DNA from: JBPOHE01 sp052035915
Lineage (GTDB): Bacteria > Pseudomonadota > Gammaproteobacteria > Chromatiales > Chromatiaceae
Length of the DNA stretch: 7,942 nucleotides
NCBI GenBank assembly: GCA_052035915.1
Contig: JBPOHE010000125.1
Coordinates: 1 to 7,942 of the forward strand
Reading direction: 5' to 3'
In this document: piece by piece, positions 1-5,445 of the stretch
Numbering within the stretch: the first letter of the stretch is position 1
How the letters are laid out: every line of letters begins with the position of its first letter
Made by a program: the position numbers and the translations under genes
Notes under the pieces: generated by a model
Databases searched by the model: none
Told to the model about the DNA's origin: nothing
Seen by the model: the letters and a program-made list of their open reading frames with translations, nothing else

Positions 1-1
1 T

Positions 2-451
2 CAGGCGACGATGGGATTCGGTAAGATGATGGTAGGGCATCGTGAGGCTCCCGTAGGTTTTGGTTTGAGTAACCTCAATCCTACCTGATTCTTCACGGTG
101 CCCTCCTTACTCTCCGTGGTGCACTTGGAGGTTGAATCCGCCGGGTTTTCCACCCTGCCGTTACAGATCGCCAGCATCACGGGATTTATCTTCAGCTTGT
201 TCGGCATGGCCATCCTTGGATATGTCCTGCTGCGTTATTTGTGGTCCGGCAGCAGCGTCCCAGGCTTTCCCTTTCTCGCCTCCATCATCGCCATATTCTC
301 TGGCGTTCAATTATTCGCTCTGGGCATTCTGGGGGAGTATCTGGCCCGTATCCATTTTCGTACCATGAATCGCCCCGCCTATCTGGTCAGGCGACAGACC
401 GACGGCGAACATACAACCCATCCCGATCATCCCAAGCCTATGGAGCTGTGA
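2..451 (+). pseudogene. C-terminal part of a family-2 membrane glycosyltransferase (dolichyl-phosphate-sugar synthase/GtrB-like), interrupted by an in-frame stop
   Basis: The clear part is the last ~100 codons: FSTLPLQIAS, then two membrane helices (about 164-235 and 275-337) separated by a short loop with VPGFPFL, then the signature GVQLFALGILGEYLARI and a tail NRPAYLVRR. This is the typical C-terminus of GT2 enzymes that transfer a sugar from a nucleotide donor to polyprenyl phosphate at the inner membrane. The catalytic GT-A domain would lie left of the window. In the same frame upstream there is a TGA at 86-88, preceded by GFGKMMV (14-34), which could be the amphipathic stretch that normally precedes the FS-x-x-PL motif. 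The stop lies inside an imperfect palindrome (35-103) whose removal leaves the frame open. The surviving open part could only start at GTG 98, which would give 117 residues without a catalytic domain. Gene loss, a sequencing error or a genuinely short protein cannot be separated here. The stop lies 6 nt before the next gene, suggesting co-transcription. Confidence 0.62.
35..103. repeat. 69-nt imperfect palindromic element inside the GT2 gene
   Basis: The outer arms are GGGCATCGTGA (35-45) and TCACGGTGCCC (93-103), complementary over 11 positions with one T-G wobble. Inner arms are GTAGG (53-57) with CCTAC (80-84), and TTGAG (65-69) with CTCAA (74-78) around a TAAC loop. The whole could fold as one long interrupted hairpin. 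Its length is a multiple of three, it contains the TGA at 86-88, and conserved glycosyltransferase-like sequence resumes just downstream. This looks like a small REP/MITE-type insertion, but no second full copy is present in the window, so membership of a repeat family is inference. Confidence 0.5.
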
Positions 452-457
452 CCTATT

Positions 458-1018
458 ATGGCCTTTTTATCCGAAGCCGAGCTGGTGCGCCTGGGTTTTA
501 AAAGGCTTGGGAAAGCTGTTCAATTAAGCGACAAGGCCTCTATTTACAATCCGGAATCGATCGAGATTGGCGATTATTCCAGGATCGACGACTTCTGCGT
601 CCTCTCCGGGAATATCGTTCTAGGACGCAATGTTCATATAGCCGTCTTTTGCAACATCGCCGGGGGTGAAAAGGGGATCATCTTGGAAGACTTTTCCGGA
701 CTGGCGTACGGCTGCCACCTCTTTTCACAATCAGACGACTATTCCGGGCGCACGCTCACCAATCCAACCATTCCTGACGAATTCAAGCAGGAAACCAAAG
801 CCCCCATAGTAGTCAAGAGACATTGTATCCTGGGTGCCTGTTCGCTGGTCTTTCCCGGCGTGACCTTGGCGGAAGGCACCGCCGTGGGGGCCATGTCGAT
901 GATTACCAAGAATACCGAACCATGGTCGATCTACTTCGGTATTCCCGCGACCAAGATAAAGTCTCGGCAACGGGACTTGCTCGTTCTTGAACAGGAGTAT
1001 CTCTCCAGAAACAGGTGA
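458..1018 (+). CDS. Left-handed beta-helix (hexapeptide-repeat) acyltransferase, WbbJ/galactoside O-acetyltransferase type
   Basis: The product is 186 residues. Imperfect hexapeptide repeats run in two blocks, about residues 35-85 (IEIGDYSRIDDFCVLSGN, IVLGRNVHIAVFCNIAGG, ILEDFSGLAYGC) and 117-150 (IVVKRHCILGACSL, VFPGVTLAEGTAVGAMSMITK). They are split by a non-helical loop (about 88-115, HLFSQSDDYSGRTLTNP) like that of acetyl-CoA-dependent sugar acetyltransferases. H87 just before this loop is the best candidate for the catalytic base. The C-terminal PWSIYFGIPATKIK matches the family's usual end. The protein should be a cytoplasmic trimer. ATG 458 follows the previous stop by 6 nt with GGAG at 442-445, so it is likely co-transcribed. 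Since a WecE-type transaminase lies downstream, acylation of a 4-amino-4,6-dideoxy sugar nucleotide is an attractive role. O-acetylation of a polymer is equally open, since the substrate cannot be read from sequence. Confidence 0.88.
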   Translation: MAFLSEAELVRLGFKRLGKAVQLSDKASIYNPESIEIGDYSRIDDFCVLSGNIVLGRNVHIAVFCNIAGGEKGIILEDFSGLAYGCHLFSQSDDYSGRTLTNPTIPDEFKQETKAPIVVKRHCILGACSLVFPGVTLAEGTAVGAMSMITKNTEPWSIYFGIPATKIKSRQRDLLVLEQEYLSRNR

Positions 1019-1197
1019 ACCGGGACGAAAACTCGATCATCCCCCGAGCCTTGGCTAATCCTTCGCCCAGAACCTATCGAAAGCCAGAAAGCAACAAACT
1101 TCCGCAAGGGAGCCACCACGGCCGGTTCCAAGCCCTTCATCGATATCCCGATCGTCGCTCCCGCTCGTTCGACGAACGTCGAGAATAACTCCAGGAA
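1019..1197. other. Intergenic spacer between the acyltransferase and gtrA-like genes
   Basis: This 179-nt stretch has no convincing reading frame. The only structure seen is a small palindrome CGTTCG-A-CGAACG at 1166-1178, about 20 nt upstream of the next start. It is not followed by a T-run, so it is not a convincing terminator. It could be an operator-like site or chance. Confidence 0.35.
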
Positions 1198-1614
1198 ATG
1201 AATATAAATCCATGGTATAGACAGAGCTTGCGATTCGCGGTGGTCGGGCTTGCCTCCAACCTCGTGCTCTACTTGCTTTATCTGATTCTTACCAATTGGT
1301 TTCTCGGTCACAAAACCGCCATGACCTTGCTCTATGTAACCGGAACCCTGCAAACTTTCGCCTTCAACAAAATCTGGACTTTTTCCCATACTGGCAATAC
1401 AGCTCGCAGCCTGGCTCGTTATATCCTGGCTTATGGTTCCGGCTATGTTCTGAATTGGCTACTGCTCGCCTTGATGGTGGACCGATGTGGTTACCCACAT
1501 ACCATCGTCCAGGGGGTGGCTATTCTATTGGTCGCCTTGTGGCTTTTTGTCTTGCAAAAGTATTGGGTATTTCCCGCCCCCCTGGTGGCTTCCACCCAGA
1601 ACAAGACCCCATGA
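1198..1614 (+). CDS. GtrA-family membrane protein (putative lipid-linked sugar flippase)
   Basis: The product is 138 residues, the normal size for GtrA. It has four hydrophobic helices at about residues 10-31, 38-57, 74-94 and 103-122. The family signatures are present: RFAVVGLASNLVLYLLY in helix 1, FAFNKIWTFSH after helix 2, and the matching FVLQKYWVFPAP after helix 4. GtrA proteins sit in the inner membrane and are thought to help translocate polyprenyl-phosphate-linked sugars; they often travel with a GT2 enzyme like the one at the left edge of this window. ATG 1198 is chosen because AGGA lies just upstream (1193-1196, closer than usual) and helix 1 begins about ten residues in. No enzymatic motifs are expected. 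The family assignment is firm. The transported sugar is unknown. Confidence 0.9.
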   Translation: MNINPWYRQSLRFAVVGLASNLVLYLLYLILTNWFLGHKTAMTLLYVTGTLQTFAFNKIWTFSHTGNTARSLARYILAYGSGYVLNWLLLALMVDRCGYPHTIVQGVAILLVALWLFVLQKYWVFPAPLVASTQNKTP

Positions 1615-1713
1615 GAGCCTGCTCGATATTGGATTGTCTGCCATGCCGACTCCAGGCTTCAATCCAGGAGAGGCATCACCAGCTTGCTCGCCCCACGGAG
1701 CCACAGGAGGTCA

Positions 1714-1737
1714 ATGACCAGGATGAAATCAGCATGA
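1714..1737 (+). other. Possible 7-codon leader ORF overlapping the wecE start
   Basis: The best Shine-Dalgarno in this spacer, AGGAGG at 1705-1710, lies 23 nt from the wecE ATG but immediately before another ATG at 1714. That ATG opens a 7-codon frame (MTRMKSA) whose TGA overlaps the wecE ATG in an ATGA arrangement at 1734-1737. A second ATG of the same frame at 1723 has a more usual 12-nt spacing from the SD. This layout would permit translational coupling. It is too short to judge by coding statistics. Confidence 0.25.
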
Positions 1738-2876
1738 ACACGACGCTCATCCCTTTCAATAAACCTTATATGACTGGAAAGGAACTCTGGTATATCGCCC
1801 AGGCCCACGCCAATGGGCACCTCGCCGGTGATGGCAGCTTCAGCAAATACTGCCATGCCTGGTTGGAGAGGCAAACGGGGGCCTCCAGGGCGCTGCTTAC
1901 CCATTCCTGTACCGCGGCCCTTGAGATGACGGCGATCCTCGCCGACATTGGCCCCGGGGACGAGGTCATCATGCCCTCCTATACCTTTGTCTCGACCGCC
2001 AACGCCTTTGTGTTGCGGGGGGCCGTGCCTGTATTCGTGGACATTCGCCCGGATACCTTGAACCTGGACGAGACGAGGATAGAACAAGCCATTACGGTGA
2101 AAACCAAGGCTATTGTAGCCGTCCATTACGCCGGTGTTGGTTGTGAAATGGATTACATCATGGATATCGCCCGGCGACACAATGTGATCGTTATCGAGGA
2201 CGCCGCCCAGGGCATCCTCTCGACCTATAAGAATCGTGCCCTCGGCTCTATCGGACATCTTGGCGCCCTTTCTTTCCATGAAACCAAAAACATCATTTCC
2301 GGCGAAGGGGGCGCGATCTTGATAAACATCCCCGAGTTAAGCGCACGCGCCGAGATCATCCGCGAGAAAGGCACCAACCGCACTCAATTTTTCCGTGGGC
2401 AGGTAGACAAATACACCTGGGTCGATATCGGCTCTTCTTATCTACCCGGCGAGCTTATCGCCGCCTTTCTCTGGGCACAGATGGAAGAAGCCGAGGAAAT
2501 CACCCGGCGCCGTATTATCCTCTGGCATGAATACCATCGCCACCTTGAGGGACTAGAACAAAGAGGTCTGCTACGTCGCCCGATCATTCCACCACATTGT
2601 TCCCATAACGCCCACATGTACTACATCCTGCTTCCCAGCCTCGAGGCGCGCACCTCACTCATTGCCGCCTTGGGGCAAAAGGGTATGCATGCGGTATTCC
2701 ATTATGTGCCGTTACACGGCTCTCCGGCAGGAAAAAAATACTGCCGGGTTGCCGGTGACATGTCGGCAACCGAGAATCTATCCGAGCGCCTTGTTCGCTT
2801 ACCGCTCTGGATCGGACTGGAAAGCGCGCAGATAAAGATCATCGAAGCCATCAATGAGCACTTTGGGTCACTCTAG
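1734..2876 (+). CDS. wecE: dTDP-4-amino-4,6-dideoxygalactose transaminase (WecE/RffA-like, PLP-dependent DegT/DnrJ/EryC1/StrS family)
   Basis: The product is 380 residues; E. coli WecE is 376, and similarity is visible along the entire length. WecE converts dTDP-4-keto-6-deoxyglucose to dTDP-4-amino-4,6-dideoxygalactose (dTDP-Fuc4N) in the cytoplasm, with glutamate as amino donor. Landmarks in order: IPFNKP at residue 6, AGDGSFSKYC (31-40), THSCTAALEM (56-65), PGDEVIMPSYTFVSTANAFVLRGA (74-97), HYAGVGCEMD (131-140), the cofactor Asp in VIEDAAQG (D156), the Schiff-base Lys in SFHETKN (K185), EIIREKGTNRTQFFRGQVDKYTW (207-229), AVFHYVPLHGSPAGKKY (320-336) and LVRLPLW (353-359). The frame stays open far upstream, but homology begins at ATG 1734, so that start is used. 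A weak AGGA at 1719-1722 precedes it. Unlike E. coli, no wecD-type GNAT gene is adjacent; the hexapeptide acyltransferase upstream may take that role. Confidence 0.95.
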   Translation: MNTTLIPFNKPYMTGKELWYIAQAHANGHLAGDGSFSKYCHAWLERQTGASRALLTHSCTAALEMTAILADIGPGDEVIMPSYTFVSTANAFVLRGAVPVFVDIRPDTLNLDETRIEQAITVKTKAIVAVHYAGVGCEMDYIMDIARRHNVIVIEDAAQGILSTYKNRALGSIGHLGALSFHETKNIISGEGGAILINIPELSARAEIIREKGTNRTQFFRGQVDKYTWVDIGSSYLPGELIAAFLWAQMEEAEEITRRRIILWHEYHRHLEGLEQRGLLRRPIIPPHCSHNAHMYYILLPSLEARTSLIAALGQKGMHAVFHYVPLHGSPAGKKYCRVAGDMSATENLSERLVRLPLWIGLESAQIKIIEAINEHFGSL

Positions 2877-2987
2877 CCGCACCAGACCCTCCTGGCAAGG
2901 AATCCATCAGCGGCGATTTCGATAACACTGGTCGAACCTTGACCCCTGCCTCATTCACACCACAAGTTATGTTTGTGTTGGTGATCC

Positions 2988-5273
2988 ATGATAAATAGAA
3001 GTAACAGTACCATCAAGCAGGCGATCTTCGCATGCCTGGTTCTCACTAGCGCCGCTGTCTTTGCTTTTTATCCCTGGTACAGCATCCTCGCCAAGGTCTA
3101 CTTATGGCACCTTGAGCAGCCAGAAGTCATCGATGGAAGTATCGAGCTGGCTGTTGTATACCTTCTCTGGTTGTTAACCGCACGCTTTATTCGACACCCT
3201 GGTCACGGGGTAAGGCTCATATCACTGGTAGCGGCGTTATACTTGCAACGTCATGCCATGCTATTGAGCCTCCTGATGATCTGGCTGTATTTGGAGATCT
3301 TGATCGCCTGTGGTTGTTGGCTACTGCGAAAACTCGGCTACCCGGTATTGGAAAACGACGTGTTACGCGGTCAAATGCAAGCATTCGTCGTTGGAATGGC
3401 GAGCTGGACCCTCCTGGCCCTAGTCCTTTCCGCTCTTGGTTTGGGATCACCAGGTTATCTACGACTCCTGACCCTGGCCCTCGGCCTTGGCGTTTTCGTC
3501 ACCTCCAGGCCTACCCCCATTACGCAGTCAATGTATAATGCCTACAGGAGTTTTACTTTCAGCGAACGTTCGCTGGCTCTTGCCCTTGCCCTATTGATAC
3601 TGGCGCAATGCGGCAAGGCACCTCTTGGTATCGATTATGATTCACTCTGGTATGGGCTGCGCCCGGACAAGGTGCTGTTTGGCGCTGGTGGCCTGTTCGA
3701 TACGCTACACCTGACCCACTTTGTATATTACTATCCCAAGCAACTGGAGCTTTTTCTCGGTCCATTGAGCGGACTCGGCGAGTATGGCCTCATCCAAGCC
3801 GGCAACATCGGATTCCTGACGCTCGCCATCATGGTTATCGCCTTGTTATTCAGAGATCAAGGGATTGGAATTCGAGACGCGCTTCTTTGGACCTTGCTGG
3901 TCATCAGCATTCCTTGCTTTTCAAACATGGCATCCACCGCCAAGCCTGATACCCTATCCGTGCTATCCGCTTTGTTCGTGGCGCTGTTTGGATTGGGGTT
4001 TATAAGATCACGCAATCTATTTGAATTAGGTTTGATGGTCGCCTCCATCGCTTTGTTACTAGGTACAAAACTCACCGCTGTCGCTTATGTTCCTGCCTTG
4101 CTGGCTGGATTTATCGCGGCTTTTTTTACGGCCACCCGCTCCCAACGCGAAGGGGTCTCCTATTGGAGATGGCTATGGACCGAATTCGTCAAGAATCCGG
4201 CTTCAGCACGACTGGCGGCGCGTGTCGTGGCTCTGCTCGGCTTGGGAACCTATCTTATCTTGCTCGCACGCACCTGGTATCTCACCGGAATCCCAACTCT
4301 GCCGGTGGGCATAGAGTTATGGAAATCATTCGGCCTCGAACCCAAATATCCTTGGTCGTATATGACGCTGGAATTGTTCTCGTCGGCTCGACCTGATCTC
4401 AGCGAGCAGATCGGTCTTGGGATGCAGATGCTGTTCGACCCGGGCCAGCATGGGCATTATGTGATGGCCTGGCCGGGAAACGCCGCAGTCTATTTGGGTC
4501 TTCTTCTTATCACACTGAGGTTGGCGGGCGCGATTCGATTCAAACCGGTATTACCTATAATCGCCTTCTTCACCCCTGTGCTCCTGACGGCCGTTGCGGT
4601 GACCTTTACAATATCGAGGCATGAGGATGGCAGTATCGACGGAAATTATTTTCTTATCCCGGTTTCATTTGGAATCATTGCGTCCGGTCTCATGCTCTCG
4701 CGCCTCGGCGATATCTGGAATCGACGCCTCGTTGCACTCGTTGGCCTCATGTTCATTCTCAGCCACCTGCCGATCATGTTCGTCTCCCATTGGTCATGGC
4801 ATGCCGGGACCTCGGCCTTTCAAGCGAATCTGACACACTGGATGCCTGGTGGGCGAAAACAGGATGAGGCCGATCTTCGTGTCGCGGGTGTGAGCGAGAT
4901 CGATGCCTATGTAGTGCGGCACCAACGCCTCGGGCTTTGCGTCGGTCTCAGTCGTAACGATAAAGGAAGTTCCGAATTTATCCTGCGACGGCTCTCTTGC
5001 CGTTATGAGGATTTCGAACAACTTATCGGACCCATGTTCGAACTCTTCAGCACGGAGGAAAGATTCGCCGATTACCTTGCTTGGGCACGCCCCGAACTCC
5101 TTATCGTACCTCGCTCCGAGTTTCGCTCCACGACACCGAAAAGCCCGAGCATTCTGGCCACATTCGATCGCCTCTCCGAGGCTACCTTTGTCACGCGCGT
5201 CGAGTCGCCGGAATATATCGCCCTCGATCTCTCGGCTTACTGGTCCAACGCCTCCCAGGATCTTGAGCGCTAG
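2988..5273 (+). CDS. Large polytopic membrane protein, probable GT-C-type glycosyltransferase
   Basis: The product is 761 residues, with about 15 hydrophobic segments. They lie roughly at 11-30, 51-67, 76-113 (two), 129-151, 157-172, 195-209, 268-288, 296-311, 322-338, 344-381 (two), 411-428, 497-513, 519-540, 553-571 and 580-599. A soluble C-terminal tail of about 160 residues follows. An acidic cluster, IDYDSLWYGLRPDK (215-228), follows a helix at a position resembling the first periplasmic loop of GT-C enzymes, where an Asp acts in catalysis; AKPDTL (318-323) is a second charged motif beside a helix. GT-C proteins take a sugar from a polyprenyl-phosphate carrier and transfer it in the periplasm, which fits the GT2 and GtrA genes upstream. 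I do not recognise a specific family; a Wzy-like polymerase is an alternative. ATG 2988 is preceded by 111 nt without a gene and only a weak ribosome site (GGTGA, 2980-2984). Confidence 0.72.
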   Translation: MINRSNSTIKQAIFACLVLTSAAVFAFYPWYSILAKVYLWHLEQPEVIDGSIELAVVYLLWLLTARFIRHPGHGVRLISLVAALYLQRHAMLLSLLMIWLYLEILIACGCWLLRKLGYPVLENDVLRGQMQAFVVGMASWTLLALVLSALGLGSPGYLRLLTLALGLGVFVTSRPTPITQSMYNAYRSFTFSERSLALALALLILAQCGKAPLGIDYDSLWYGLRPDKVLFGAGGLFDTLHLTHFVYYYPKQLELFLGPLSGLGEYGLIQAGNIGFLTLAIMVIALLFRDQGIGIRDALLWTLLVISIPCFSNMASTAKPDTLSVLSALFVALFGLGFIRSRNLFELGLMVASIALLLGTKLTAVAYVPALLAGFIAAFFTATRSQREGVSYWRWLWTEFVKNPASARLAARVVALLGLGTYLILLARTWYLTGIPTLPVGIELWKSFGLEPKYPWSYMTLELFSSARPDLSEQIGLGMQMLFDPGQHGHYVMAWPGNAAVYLGLLLITLRLAGAIRFKPVLPIIAFFTPVLLTAVAVTFTISRHEDGSIDGNYFLIPVSFGIIASGLMLSRLGDIWNRRLVALVGLMFILSHLPIMFVSHWSWHAGTSAFQANLTHWMPGGRKQDEADLRVAGVSEIDAYVVRHQRLGLCVGLSRNDKGSSEFILRRLSCRYEDFEQLIGPMFELFSTEERFADYLAWARPELLIVPRSEFRSTTPKSPSILATFDRLSEATFVTRVESPEYIALDLSAYWSNASQDLER

Positions 5274-5284
5274 TCCAGCCTCAT

Positions 5285-5315
5285 AGGTTGGGTTGTGTAT
5301 TCTGCAACCCAACCT
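5285..5315. repeat. Perfect 11-bp inverted repeat with 9-nt loop
   Basis: The arms AGGTTGGGTTG (5285-5295) and CAACCCAACCT (5305-5315) are exact complements around a 9-nt loop. It starts 12 nt after the stop of the membrane-protein gene. There is no T-run after it, so a simple intrinsic terminator is unlikely. A dispersed palindromic repeat, or an RNA 3'-end stabiliser, fits better. Its TAGGTT...AACCT theme resembles the centre of the 35-103 element. Confidence 0.55.
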
Positions 5316-5324
5316 GCGCGGCTC

Positions 5325-5342
5325 CCTCCCGAAGGGGGGTTT
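5325..5342 (+). terminator. Weak candidate intrinsic terminator
   Basis: A short GC-rich stem, CCTCCC (5325-5330) with GGGGGG (5334-5339), has one T-G wobble and a GAA loop and is followed by only TTT. It is correctly placed to end the sugar-cluster transcript before the protease gene. The short T-tract makes it weak. Confidence 0.3.
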
Positions 5343-5360
5343 ATGCCCGGCGCCGGGCAT
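5343..5360. repeat. Perfect 18-nt palindrome
   Basis: ATGCCCGGCGCCGGGCAT reads identically on both strands with no spacer. As DNA it is a candidate dimeric protein site; as RNA it would need to open a loop at its centre. It lies 86 nt upstream of the protease start. Confidence 0.5.
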
Positions 5361-5376
5361 CGGCTGGAAAATGCCG

Positions 5377-5406
5377 TTGTTTCCGCGACCCTGGGTCAGG
5401 TATTAA
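5377..5406 (+). promoter_or_regulatory. Candidate sigma-70-type promoter with an embedded palindrome, upstream of the metalloprotease gene
   Basis: TTGTTT (5377-5382) and TATTAA (5401-5406) are separated by 18 nt and would serve as -35 and -10 elements, matching consensus at 3 and 4 of 6 positions. Between them is GACCC-T-GGGTC (5387-5397), an 11-nt palindrome in a place where a repressor could act. A start site about 35 nt upstream of ATG 5446 would follow. Both boxes are weak, so this is a proposal. Confidence 0.28.
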
Positions 5407-5445
5407 GATGCCGCGAAATCACTCTGGTGTCTTAGGGAATTCAAG

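Noticed and set aside
1296..1733. Upstream extension of the wecE frame over the gtrA-like gene
   Set aside because: The frame is open, but the extension overlaps the firmly identified GtrA gene and WecE homology starts at ATG 1734.
1659..2279. 206-codon open frame on the - strand
   Set aside because: It lies opposite the first half of wecE, whose identity is firm; the reverse translation has no recognisable motif.
2939..2987. TTGACC box and imperfect hairpin (CACAA/TTGTG) upstream of the 761-residue membrane-protein gene
   Set aside because: No acceptable -10 box lies at the right distance, and the stem is only five base pairs before mismatches; too weak to list as a promoter or riboswitch.
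4794..5360. 188-codon - strand frame across the end of the membrane-protein gene
   Set aside because: It is opposite a continuous + strand gene and shows no domain or ribosome site that would support it.
5274..5445. Possible c-di-GMP (GEMM) or other known riboswitch upstream of the protease
   Set aside because: The region is rich in hairpins, but the conserved GEMM core sequences are absent and no other riboswitch consensus was recognised.
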